From Mariniphaga sp041687215 (lineage in GTDB: Bacteria; Bacteroidota; Bacteroidia; Bacteroidales; Prolixibacteraceae), in the NCBI RefSeq assembly GCF_041687215.1, contig NZ_JAWLCI010000010.1:34824-98823 (forward strand): 64,000 nt of DNA, written 5' to 3'. The translations under genes and the position numbers were made by a program. Shown piece after piece: positions 41,398 to 49,842 of the stretch (its first letter is position 1; each line of letters starts with the position of its first letter). The notes under the pieces were generated by a model. The model saw only the letters and a program-made list of their open reading frames with translations, was not told where the DNA came from and made no database searches.

Positions 41398-43319
41398 CAA
41401 CATCACCACAAAATCTCGACATAAAAGAATTCCTCGATCAGGACCAGAGTAAAGACTTGCTCAGACTATTAACTGCCGGCTCGGTTGACGACGGTAAATC
41501 TACCCTAATCGGACGCCTGATGTTCGACAGTAAAATGTTGTATGAAGACCAGTTGGCAGCCCTTGAAAAAGACAGCAAACGAATGGGTCATGCAGGAGAA
41601 GAAATTGACTATGCGCTGCTGCTCGATGGGTTAAAAGCCGAGCGTGAGCAGGGAATTACCATTGATGTGGCATACCGCTATTTTTCCACGGCCAAACGGA
41701 AATTCATAATTGCCGACACTCCCGGTCACGAACAATACACCCGAAACATGATTACCGGCGGCTCAACTGCCAACCTGGCCATTATTCTTATCGATGCCAC
41801 AAAAGGGGTGATTACCCAAACACGGCGCCACACATTTCTGGTATCATTGCTGGGAATTAAGCATGTTGTTCTGGCTGTTAACAAAATGGATTTGGTGGAT
41901 TTCAGCCAGAAAATCTTCGACGATATTTGCACCGATTATAAAAATTTTGTAACCCAACTCGATATTCCCGATGTGGAATTTATTCCGCTTTCGGCACTGA
42001 AAGGTGACAATGTGGTTGACATTTCAGGCAAAATGCCCTGGTACCATGGAAAAAGTATGCTCGAGTTTCTGGAAGCAGTTCATGTTAGCAGCGACCGAAA
42101 CTATGATGACTTCCGTTTTCCGGTGCAATTTGTGCTGCGACCCGACCGCGATTTTCGTGGTTTTGCAGGGAAAGTGGCCAGCGGAATTGTAAAACCTGGC
42201 GACATGGTAATGGCGCTTCCTTCACGAAAAACATCGAAAGTGAAAGTAATTCCAACTTACGATGGGAACCTCGAAAAAGCGTTTCCGCCGCAATCGGTTA
42301 CCCTGGTTTTGGAAGATGAAATCGACATTTCGCGAGGAGAAATGCTGGTTAATCCCGACAATCTGCCGCGCATGGAACGTCACTTTGAAGCTATGCTGGT
42401 TTGGATGGATGAAGAACCGATGGATCTTTCCACCCAGTTCTTCCTGAAACAAACCACTAATACCACCCGCGCCCGCATCGACATGCTGCGCCACAAAGTG
42501 GATGTAAATACCCTCGAAAAATCGGAAGTGCAAAAACTAACGCTCAACGAAATTGGCCGCGCTGTTTTCACAACAGCCAAACCTTTGTTTTTCGACCCCT
42601 ATAAAAAAAATAAAAACACCGGTTCGTTTGTGCTCATTCACCCGGTTACCAACAACACCGTGGCCGTAGGAATGATTCTCGACAAACTGGAAAGCAAAAA
42701 TCTGCCGTCGCGCATTTCCGATATTGATAAAGAAAAGATCAAAAAAGGAAAATCACTTATTTCCATAGAAAGCAGGCAGGCAAAACTTAATCAAAAAGGT
42801 GTAACAATTTGGTTTACAGGCCTGCATGGTTCAGGCAAAAACGAACTGGCATTCAGTCTTGAAAAGAAATTATTCGACAATGGTGCAACAGTTGTGCTGC
42901 TCGATGGGAGTTCAGTTCGTTCAGGACTCAATCGTGAATTGGATTTTTCACCTGCCGACCGGGCAGAAAATCTTCGGCGGGTGGCCCATATTGCCAAAAT
43001 TTTAAACGACCAGGGGATAATAGCAATTTGCTCATTCATTTCTCCCAGCATTGCTGTACGAAGCCAGGTTGCTGAAATTATTGGAGAGGACAAATTTCAT
43101 CTGTTTTTTATGGAGGCATCGCTCGAATATTGCCGAAAAAACAAACCCGATTTGTACGAAAAGGCAGAAAAGGGAGAAGCAGATAATCTTCCGGGGGTTG
43201 ATATGGAATACGAAATGCCAGATAATGAACGGTTGAAATTCAATCCGGAAGAAAATGATCTCAATATTGATCAGATATTGAAATATTTGGAAGAAAATAA
43301 AATTTTCCCGTTAAAATAA
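41394..43319 (+). CDS. cysN: Sulfate adenylyltransferase GTPase subunit fused to an APS-kinase-like domain
   Basis: A 641-aa protein. The CysN part (about 20-440) has GTP motifs GSVDDGKSTLIGRLMFDSKML, DTPGHEQYTRNM and NKMDLV, then the EF-Tu-like barrel domains. The C-terminal CysC-like part (about 460-641) starts WFTGLHGSGKNELAFSLEK. There the P-loop ends in GKN at residues 481-483 instead of GK(S/T), and the DGDNVR motif is DGSSVR; FISPS retains the Ser. GTP hydrolysis with CysD looks intact, whereas APS kinase activity is doubtful. The start codon lies in the flanking repeat. Confidence 0.93.
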   Translation: MTTSPQNLDIKEFLDQDQSKDLLRLLTAGSVDDGKSTLIGRLMFDSKMLYEDQLAALEKDSKRMGHAGEEIDYALLLDGLKAEREQGITIDVAYRYFSTAKRKFIIADTPGHEQYTRNMITGGSTANLAIILIDATKGVITQTRRHTFLVSLLGIKHVVLAVNKMDLVDFSQKIFDDICTDYKNFVTQLDIPDVEFIPLSALKGDNVVDISGKMPWYHGKSMLEFLEAVHVSSDRNYDDFRFPVQFVLRPDRDFRGFAGKVASGIVKPGDMVMALPSRKTSKVKVIPTYDGNLEKAFPPQSVTLVLEDEIDISRGEMLVNPDNLPRMERHFEAMLVWMDEEPMDLSTQFFLKQTTNTTRARIDMLRHKVDVNTLEKSEVQKLTLNEIGRAVFTTAKPLFFDPYKKNKNTGSFVLIHPVTNNTVAVGMILDKLESKNLPSRISDIDKEKIKKGKSLISIESRQAKLNQKGVTIWFTGLHGSGKNELAFSLEKKLFDNGATVVLLDGSSVRSGLNRELDFSPADRAENLRRVAHIAKILNDQGIIAICSFISPSIAVRSQVAEIIGEDKFHLFFMEASLEYCRKNKPDLYEKAEKGEADNLPGVDMEYEMPDNERLKFNPEENDLNIDQILKYLEENKIFPLK

Positions 43320-43326
43320 CAAACTG

Positions 43327-44337
43327 ATGAAAATATTGGTAACAGGAGCAGCCGGATTCATTGGATTTCATCTGGTTCAAAAGCTTTTACAATCAGAAAA
43401 TATTGTGGTGGGCATTGATAATATTAATGATTATTATTCGCCCGAATTAAAATTTGCACGGTTAAAGCAATGTGGAATTTCTCAGGATGCATCAGTTTGG
43501 AATCAAAAAACTTTGAGCAGCACAAATTCCAATTATTCCTTTTTAAGAACGAACCTGGAAGACGATGAAGCTATAAAAAATTTATTTGAAACCGAAAAAT
43601 TTGATGCGGTTTGTAACCTCGCAGCCCAGGCAGGAGTGCGCTACAGTATTGAAAATCCAAAAGCTTACATTCAAAGTAATATTGTCGGGTTTTTAAATAT
43701 ACTTGAAGCTTGCCGGCACAATAAAATAAAACATTTGGTTTATGCCAGCTCATCGAGCGTTTACGGCAACAGCAAAAAAATGCCGCTTTCCACAACCGAT
43801 TCAGTTGACAATCCAATAAGCTTGTATGCAGCCACCAAAAAAAGTAATGAATTGATGGCATATACTTACAGTCACCTGTATTCCATTCCTACAACCGGGC
43901 TACGATTCTTTACCGTTTACGGACCATGGGGCCGGCCCGATATGGCCTATTTTTCTTTTACAAAATCGATTCTGGAAAAAAGACCAATTAAAATTTTCAA
44001 CCACGGTGATTTATATCGCGACTTCACATACATTGATGACATAGTTGAAGGAATTGTAAAAGTTCTGCATAAAATAACTGAAAACACCCCTCCTTATGCA
44101 GTTTACAACATTGGCAATTCTTCGCCCGTGAAACTGATGGATTTTATTGAAACCATTGAAAAAGCGCTGGACAAGGAGGCTGTTAAAGAATTTCACGCTA
44201 TGCAACCGGGAGATATGTATAAAACGTATGCTGACGTTAGCGAGCTGGAAAAAAAATTCGATTACGCACCAGGTACTCCTTTGGAAAAAGGAATAGGAAA
44301 ATTTGTTGACTGGTATAAATCCTACTTTAAAATTTAA
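43327..44337 (+). CDS. UDP-glucuronate 4-epimerase-type NAD-dependent epimerase
   Basis: A 336-aa short-chain dehydrogenase-fold epimerase: GAAGFIGFHLVQKLL (NAD loop), DNINDYYSPELKFARL, YASSSSVYG, and YAATKKSNELMA (Tyr-x3-Lys). The DNxNxYYxxxLK and RFFTVYGPWGRPDMA signatures are those of UDP-glucuronate epimerases that supply UDP-galacturonate for capsule or LPS. It starts 8 nt after cysNC, so it is probably in the same transcript, which would link sulfate activation to surface polysaccharide (inference). Confidence 0.9.
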   Translation: MKILVTGAAGFIGFHLVQKLLQSENIVVGIDNINDYYSPELKFARLKQCGISQDASVWNQKTLSSTNSNYSFLRTNLEDDEAIKNLFETEKFDAVCNLAAQAGVRYSIENPKAYIQSNIVGFLNILEACRHNKIKHLVYASSSSVYGNSKKMPLSTTDSVDNPISLYAATKKSNELMAYTYSHLYSIPTTGLRFFTVYGPWGRPDMAYFSFTKSILEKRPIKIFNHGDLYRDFTYIDDIVEGIVKVLHKITENTPPYAVYNIGNSSPVKLMDFIETIEKALDKEAVKEFHAMQPGDMYKTYADVSELEKKFDYAPGTPLEKGIGKFVDWYKSYFKI

Positions 44338-44367
44338 TTCTTTTTTTCAGCAGGTAGAAAACAAAAC

Positions 44368-44392
44368 AGGCTGCCAATTTTTTTGACAGCCT
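44368..44392. terminator. Terminator-like hairpin between convergent genes
   Basis: AGGCTG (44368-44373) pairs with CAGCCT (44387-44392), extended by CAA/TTG across one mismatch. It lies between the epimerase and the convergent MFS gene; the T-run is weak on both strands. Confidence 0.55.
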
Positions 44393-44430
44393 ATTTGATA
44401 ATTTCGAATTGAAATATTTATAAACTTTGG

Positions 44431-45858
44431 TTAGGCTTTTTCTGCTGAACCTACTACAGTTTTGCCTTCCAAAAGAATATCATCTGCTCTTTTGTTGACT
44501 TTACTTCCCAGGGCGCCATAGAACAACAGGTAAGCCAATCCTGCAATAATTACCCAGTAACTCATTTCATAATTGGCAACATCGGCAACCCATCCCTGAA
44601 TAGCAGGAAGGATTCCACCGCCGGCAACCAATACCATAAAAATACCGGATGCAGCAGCCAGGTATTTACCCAAACCTTCCACAGCCAGATTGAAAATACT
44701 ACCCCACATAATGGAAGTACACAACCCAACCAGTGCCAGGAAGAAAAACTTAATCGGCACAGAATACAATCCAAACTTCAACGCTCCCCCTACAACATTA
44801 AACGTAGGCATTGAGAACTCGGTTTTTGCGGGCCAGAAAATGGCTAGCAGAACGAGAATCAAGCCAACGAGAGAGGCAGTGCTTAGCATAGTTCGGCTTG
44901 AAATTTTATGCCCGAAACCTGCACCAAACAAACGGCCAACTAACATGAGAAGCCAGTAGAAACCTACTACCCCACCTGCAATTCCGGCACCAATTCCTAA
45001 TCCGGGAGTGTCTCTGCCGTCAATAATTCTTTGTGCAGTTTCGTAAGCATCTTCACTCACAGCCGATGGTTGACTGGCATAGGTGGCAATAATTTCCTGA
45101 GACTTCTCAATGCTGGGTGTTGTCATATATAAGTTTGCAATGCCCGGTGTTCCAACTTCAACACCTACGTAAACAAAAATTGCAATAGCACCCAAAACAA
45201 AATGACGGAATTTCAGCGCACCAGACATCAGACTTCCCAGTGGTTCTTTTGGCTGATCGGCATGCGGTTCAGGAATAGAAGTGGCCCAGAGAATAAAAAA
45301 TACGAGGGCGAATACTCCCAATGCAATATACAGAATAGGGAAAACATCTGTTATATTTGCTTTTGTTGCTTCACCAATCAGAATACCTACGAAAACAGGA
45401 GTGAAGGTAGCCATTACTGAATTGAATGAACCACCAACCTGAATAAGCTGGTTTCCTTTGTTGCCGCCTCCGCCAAGCGTATTCAGCATCGGGTTTACAA
45501 CAATGTTCAGCAAACACATGGAGAAACCTGCCACAAATGCACCTAACAAATATACTCCAAAACTTTCGGCATGTCCGGACAGATACTGAATTCCAACCCC
45601 AACGAATCCAACTGCAATTGCAATCAGTGCAGTTTTTTTATAACCTACTTTTTGAAGTAAAATCCCTCCCGGGATGCCCATTACCGCATACGCAATAAAA
45701 TTTGCAAAATTCCCCAGCATCCCCAGAGAATTGGGAACATTAAACTGATTTTTTAGTACAATTCCCATAGGCGCAGCCAAATTGGTAACAAATGAGATCA
45801 TACCGAACAGTAAAATCATCATAATGATGGGCAGCACATAACTTTTGTTTTGATTCAT
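44431..45858 (-). CDS. MFS sugar:proton symporter (FucP/GluP type)
   Basis: A 475-aa transporter with about twelve membrane helices. GNFANFIAYAVMGIPGGILLQKVGYKK is the TM2-3 block of the FHS family, and the LLNIVVNPMLNTLGGGGNKGNQLIQVGGSFNSV stretch is typical of Bacteroidota glucose/galactose symporters. An insertion of about 55 residues (GEPLGSL...GRDTPGL) sits between TM6 and TM8. It lies 136 nt after galK on the same strand, so galactose is the likely substrate, presumably under the GntR regulator. Confidence 0.88.
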   Translation of the reverse strand: MNQNKSYVLPIIMMILLFGMISFVTNLAAPMGIVLKNQFNVPNSLGMLGNFANFIAYAVMGIPGGILLQKVGYKKTALIAIAVGFVGVGIQYLSGHAESFGVYLLGAFVAGFSMCLLNIVVNPMLNTLGGGGNKGNQLIQVGGSFNSVMATFTPVFVGILIGEATKANITDVFPILYIALGVFALVFFILWATSIPEPHADQPKEPLGSLMSGALKFRHFVLGAIAIFVYVGVEVGTPGIANLYMTTPSIEKSQEIIATYASQPSAVSEDAYETAQRIIDGRDTPGLGIGAGIAGGVVGFYWLLMLVGRLFGAGFGHKISSRTMLSTASLVGLILVLLAIFWPAKTEFSMPTFNVVGGALKFGLYSVPIKFFFLALVGLCTSIMWGSIFNLAVEGLGKYLAAASGIFMVLVAGGGILPAIQGWVADVANYEMSYWVIIAGLAYLLFYGALGSKVNKRADDILLEGKTVVGSAEKA

Positions 45859-45994
45859 AATAATAACTTTAAATGGATTAAGTAATTTTTTATTTATTTA
45901 TAGTTGTTATCTGAAATTGAACTTTCCGAATTTTTTTGGCCATGGTAAAAGTATAAAATTATTGTTATCAAAAAAGTCGGAAAGCAGTAACTTT

Positions 45995-47284
45995 TTACAA
46001 ATCAAGTTTCACTGCCCCTTTATTTCTGATAAATAACTTATGACAACTTCCTTTGCCATAAACATGTTCCAGCGTTTCAACATATTCATCGAGTTTTTCC
46101 TGAGGAACAAAAGCCTGAATTGTACCGCCAAACCCACCTCCGTGAACACGCCAGGCGCCTTTGCCTTTCAATACCATTTCGCTGAGTGCCAGTGCAAGAG
46201 AAACCACCTGTTCATCTTTATGTACTACATCAAAAATATTCTGGTTGTACATAAACGAACTGTAACCCGACTCGACAACCATTTTAAGAAATCCCTGAAA
46301 ATCATTATTTTCAAGTGCAGCAACCTGATCGACTACACGCTGGTTATCGCCCTGAAAATGGTAGGCACGCAGAATTGCGCGATCTCCGGTTTTTTTACGA
46401 ATCTCAGGAATTTTTTTCACGATTTGTTCGAGCGTAACTTCCCTTAAAACTTTAGCGCCAAGTCCAGCAGCAACCGATTTCATTTCTGTAGGTAACGAAG
46501 CATATTCAGCCTGCGAAGCAGCATCGTCGTGTCCGCCGCCAACATCAGTAATAACCAGCGAAAATCCGGTGGAAACAAAATCAAAATCAATTTCTTTTAC
46601 TACCGGATTGGCTGGGTCTTTAAAATCGATGGTAATTAACCCGCCAACCGAACAGGCTGTTTGATCCATCAAACCGCATGGTTTTCCAAAGTAGTTGTTT
46701 TCTGCCCACTGCCCTATTATGGCATTTTCAACGGCAGTCATTTTTCCATCGTTAAACAATACATTGATGATTTCGCCAATGAGCACCTCAAACGAAGCCG
46801 AAGAACTTAATCCTGAGCCTTTGGGTACCCTGCCATCGATACAAGCATCAAAACCACCAGTTTTATATCCGTTTTTCTGCATTTTGGCACAAATACCTTT
46901 TACCAGTGAATTGGAAGTATAGAAATTCGATTCTTCAATTGCCAGATTTGAAATATCAACCTGAAACTCAGGATAACCTGAGGATTTAATTCGGATGATG
47001 TTGCTTCCATTGGCAGTTGCCACAGCAATATTGTCGAGGTTTACAGCCCCTGCAAGCACCCGGCCATAATTATGGTCGGTATGATTTCCACCGATTTCTG
47101 TCCGCCCGGGGGAACTAAACAAAAGAACATCATCTTTCCCAAAAGTTTGCCGAAAATCGTTAAGCAGGTTGGTATATCTGCCGGCCTGTTCTTTTAACAC
47201 TTTTTCTTCGGTTCCGTATAACTCGTTAAATAACAAGTTATTTCCACCGCTAATTTTTTCAATTAAACTATCAATTTTTGCCAT
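45995..47284 (-). CDS. galK: Galactokinase
   Basis: A 429-aa GHMP kinase: SSPGRTEIGGNHTDHNYG is the galactose-binding N-terminal signature, GRVPKGSGLSSSASFEVLIGE is the ATP loop, and GAWRVHGGGFGGTIQAF is the third motif. It phosphorylates galactose to galactose-1-phosphate. It forms a likely unit with the MFS symporter downstream. A GntR operator lies directly after its -7 box (47365-47380), so repression probably works by blocking the start of transcription. Confidence 0.96.
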   Translation of the reverse strand: MAKIDSLIEKISGGNNLLFNELYGTEEKVLKEQAGRYTNLLNDFRQTFGKDDVLLFSSPGRTEIGGNHTDHNYGRVLAGAVNLDNIAVATANGSNIIRIKSSGYPEFQVDISNLAIEESNFYTSNSLVKGICAKMQKNGYKTGGFDACIDGRVPKGSGLSSSASFEVLIGEIINVLFNDGKMTAVENAIIGQWAENNYFGKPCGLMDQTACSVGGLITIDFKDPANPVVKEIDFDFVSTGFSLVITDVGGGHDDAASQAEYASLPTEMKSVAAGLGAKVLREVTLEQIVKKIPEIRKKTGDRAILRAYHFQGDNQRVVDQVAALENNDFQGFLKMVVESGYSSFMYNQNIFDVVHKDEQVVSLALALSEMVLKGKGAWRVHGGGFGGTIQAFVPQEKLDEYVETLEHVYGKGSCHKLFIRNKGAVKLDL

Positions 47285-47364
47285 AATTTTTAATTTGGTT
47301 ATTCCTTTGTAAATATTTCAATTTTATCAGGTTGAGTTTATTTTCAATTGCTTACAGTTATTAA

Positions 47365-47380
47365 ACTGGTAGGTACCAGT
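47365..47380. promoter_or_regulatory. Candidate GntR operator upstream of galK
   Basis: ACTGGT-AGGT-ACCAGT is a perfect 6-bp inverted repeat with a 4-bp spacer. On the minus strand it lies 11-27 nt downstream of the galK -7 box. AACTGGTAGGTAC, 13 nt, recurs in the gntR-galM region at 48528-48540 on the other strand. Confidence 0.7.
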
Positions 47381-47391
47381 AGGTAATTTCG

Positions 47392-47399
47392 CAAATATA
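47392..47399 (-). promoter_or_regulatory. -7 promoter element for galK
   Basis: TATATTTG on the minus strand is an exact TAnnTTTG match, 107 nt upstream of the galK ATG and immediately upstream of the operator. Confidence 0.55.
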
Positions 47400-47455
47400 T
47401 ATTTTAAAAACGGAATTGCAGTTTTAAATTTAAAATGTTTCATAGCATCAACCTT

Positions 47456-48457
47456 TTAAAGACTTTTTCGAACAATTAGCCTGGAAGGATTTCGCACATT
47501 CCCGTTTTTGCGGTTTAAAAGCATATTTCCCAACGTTTTCCCCATTTCATTAAAATCTGTTGAAATAGTTGTAATTCCGCCGGCAACCACTTCCTTCAAC
47601 ATCATATCGTTGAATGAAACTATTCCAAACTTTTTCCCCAGTTTATATTTATAATCTTTGGCCATTTTAACCAATTTCACCAAATCCCGATCAGATATCA
47701 GAAACCAGGCTTCGTAAAGTCCGGGGCGTAACCCATCAAGCGATTTAACCACCTGGGATTCAAATTGAGATTCTTTGCAAAAACGCTCAAAACCTTTAAT
47801 CCGCTCAGCAGGTTCTTTTCCGCCTGGATTTACAAAAACAAGTTTTCTGTATTTTTTCAACAACTGTTTGCCTTCATTTAATGCATCGTAAAAATCCATT
47901 TCAAAATCCTGATATACTACCGGGTATTCTTTGAGATCAGATTTCAACCTGTCGATAATAAAAACCTTATCGGCAGGCAGTTTTGAAATTAAATGACTGG
48001 TATTGTCAAATGTGGCAGGCATAATAATGTATGAAGTAAAATGACCAATACTTTCCAGAATGAGACTTTTAAACACCTTGTAATTAAAATGATGAAAAAA
48101 CAATTCGACACTTGCTTTTCCTTTCAAAGTATTTACAAGCGAGTTGTACAAATCTTCTTTAAAGGCATTCAATTCATCAAATAAAACAAAAACTTTTTCT
48201 TCCCTGCCGGTTTCGGTTGTTGAAATATAATACCCTTTGCCTGGCTGACTGATTAAAATTCCTTTCGATTTTAATTCGCTAAAAGCCTGCATTACAGTAT
48301 CCCGGCTTAGTCCATATTCTGTGCAAATCTGATTTATTGATGGAATTTTATCTCCTTTTTTAAGTTTTCCGTGTTCTATGGCATTGCAAACAGAATCAAT
48401 TATTTGCCGGTATTTGGGTTGAGGTGATTTGGCATTAATTTTAATAATTCTCTTCAA
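47456..48457 (-). CDS. GntR-family regulator with periplasmic-binding-like sensor domain
   Basis: A 333-aa protein. The N-terminal wHTH: PKYRQIIDSVCNAIEHGKLKKGDKIPSINQICTEYGLSRDTVMQAFSELKSKGILISQPGKGYYI. The rest (about 90-333) is a LacI/PBP1-like sugar-sensing domain ending in STDFNEMGKTLGNMLLNRKNG. The start is set at TTG 48457 (MKRIIKINAKS...); an in-frame TTG at 48481 falls inside the -7 box. It is flanked by galK and the divergent galM and probably represses both, with galactose or galactose-1-phosphate as inducer (inference). Confidence 0.85.
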   Translation of the reverse strand: MKRIIKINAKSPQPKYRQIIDSVCNAIEHGKLKKGDKIPSINQICTEYGLSRDTVMQAFSELKSKGILISQPGKGYYISTTETGREEKVFVLFDELNAFKEDLYNSLVNTLKGKASVELFFHHFNYKVFKSLILESIGHFTSYIIMPATFDNTSHLISKLPADKVFIIDRLKSDLKEYPVVYQDFEMDFYDALNEGKQLLKKYRKLVFVNPGGKEPAERIKGFERFCKESQFESQVVKSLDGLRPGLYEAWFLISDRDLVKLVKMAKDYKYKLGKKFGIVSFNDMMLKEVVAGGITTISTDFNEMGKTLGNMLLNRKNGNVRNPSRLIVRKSL

Positions 48458-48478
48458 GGTTTTTGATTTAGGTTTTAG

Positions 48479-48486
48479 CAAAAATA
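48479..48486 (-). promoter_or_regulatory. -7 promoter element for the GntR regulator
   Basis: TATTTTTG on the minus strand is an exact match 22 nt upstream of the chosen TTG start. Its position argues against the longer in-frame start at 48481. Confidence 0.5.
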
Positions 48487-48523
48487 ATTTAAAAGCTTAA
48501 ATGTAAACATGTTTTATAACACC

Positions 48524-48539
48524 ACCAGTACCTACCAGT
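48524..48539. promoter_or_regulatory. Second GntR operator between gntR and galM
   Basis: ACCAGT-ACCT-ACCAGT is a direct repeat with the same 16-bp spacing as the galK site; its reverse complement shares AACTGGTAGGTAC. It overlaps a TTTG (48539-48542) on the galM side and lies upstream of the gntR promoter, so one site could serve both genes. Confidence 0.65.
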
Positions 48540-48634
48540 TTGCAAAATCAATTTTTGCATTTTTGTAAAGAGTATTGAAAATCAAAAAATAATTTCTCAA
48601 AAAAAAATTGCAACAATAAATTAAAAAATAACTA

Positions 48635-49681
48635 ATGAACGTACAATCAGAAAAATTCGAAAAACTTCCTGACGGGCGGGAAGTTCAACTTTTTACCCTA
48701 ACCGGGAACAATGGTCTGGAAGTTAAAATAACCAACTATGGAGTTATTGTAACAACTATTACTATGCCCGACAAAAATGGTGTACGGGAAAATATTGTTT
48801 GTGGTTTTAACAAACTCGAAAATTACCTGAGCAAAAAATACCTTGAAAGTTATCCATATTTCGGTGCAATTATCGGGCGGTTCGGAAATCGCATTGCAAA
48901 TGGTCATCTCGAAATTGAAGGTAAAACCTACGAGTTGGCAGTAAATAATGGGCCTAATCACCTGCATGGGGGCAAGATAGGTTTCGACCGGCGATTATGG
49001 GAAGCCAAACCATACCAGGCCGATAAGGTTGTTGGTGTGGAATTCTCCTATCTGAGCCCGCATCTGGAAGAAAATTATCCCGGAAACCTTCATGTAAGAT
49101 GCATTTGCTCTTTAACGGCTGCCAATGAACTGGTTTTGGAATATGTGGCCGAAACCGACCAAACTACTGTTGTAAATCTCACCAACCACACCTATTTCAA
49201 TCTCACCGGTGGAAAAGAAAATATTTTGAACCACGAGCTAAAACTTGAGGCAACAAAAATGACAGAATTGGTGGAACAAATTCCTACAGGAAAAATTCAG
49301 GACACAAAAAATACTCCTTTTGATTTTAGTGAATTTAAAACCTTTGCGAAAGATTTAAACCAGTTACCTACCGGCTACGATGACAATTTTGTGTTGAACA
49401 ACGAAACCGGAGAATTGAAATATACCGGAACTTTGCGGGAAAAGAATAGTGGACGGCAGGTTGACGTGTTTACTTCCCAGCCCGGAATGCAACTTTATAC
49501 CGGGTATTGGATTCCCGAACTGGTTATTGACGGAGAAAAGAAATTCGGAAGTTATTCAGGTGTTGCTTTGGAAACCCAGCATTATCCCGATTCGGTGCAT
49601 CAACCGCATTTTCCTTCTACTCTGCTAAAACCCGGTGAAAAATATACCGAAAAAACGATTTACAAGTTTTCTTTGCTGTAA
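48635..49681 (+). CDS. galM: Aldose 1-epimerase (galactose mutarotase)
   Basis: A 348-aa protein. GAIIGRFGNRIANG, NNGPNHLHGGKIGFDRRLWEA (catalytic His region), NLTNHTYFNLTGG and LETQHYPDSVHQPHFPS (catalytic Glu) are the mutarotase motifs. It interconverts alpha and beta galactose so that galactokinase gets its alpha form. It has its own divergent promoter, shared control with gntR, and a strong terminator after the stop. Confidence 0.95.
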   Translation: MNVQSEKFEKLPDGREVQLFTLTGNNGLEVKITNYGVIVTTITMPDKNGVRENIVCGFNKLENYLSKKYLESYPYFGAIIGRFGNRIANGHLEIEGKTYELAVNNGPNHLHGGKIGFDRRLWEAKPYQADKVVGVEFSYLSPHLEENYPGNLHVRCICSLTAANELVLEYVAETDQTTVVNLTNHTYFNLTGGKENILNHELKLEATKMTELVEQIPTGKIQDTKNTPFDFSEFKTFAKDLNQLPTGYDDNFVLNNETGELKYTGTLREKNSGRQVDVFTSQPGMQLYTGYWIPELVIDGEKKFGSYSGVALETQHYPDSVHQPHFPSTLLKPGEKYTEKTIYKFSLL

Positions 49682-49694
49682 AAGCAAACTCTTC

Positions 49695-49732
49695 AGAATC
49701 ACCAGATGACAGAAATTTTATCTGGTGATTCT
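49695..49732 (+). terminator. Hairpin terminator of galM
   Basis: A 13-bp perfect stem, AGAATCACCAGAT (49695-49707) with ATCTGGTGATTCT (49720-49732), and a T-rich tail (TATATTTC) follow the galM stop by 14 nt. Confidence 0.75.
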
Positions 49733-49842
49733 TATATTTCAAGGCAATCGCAATCTCTTTCACCAACCCTTTCAAAACAACTGATTATTCCTATTTTTTG
49801 TTACTTTTGGATCGAAAACAAAAAATTACCAAATCAAAAGGA

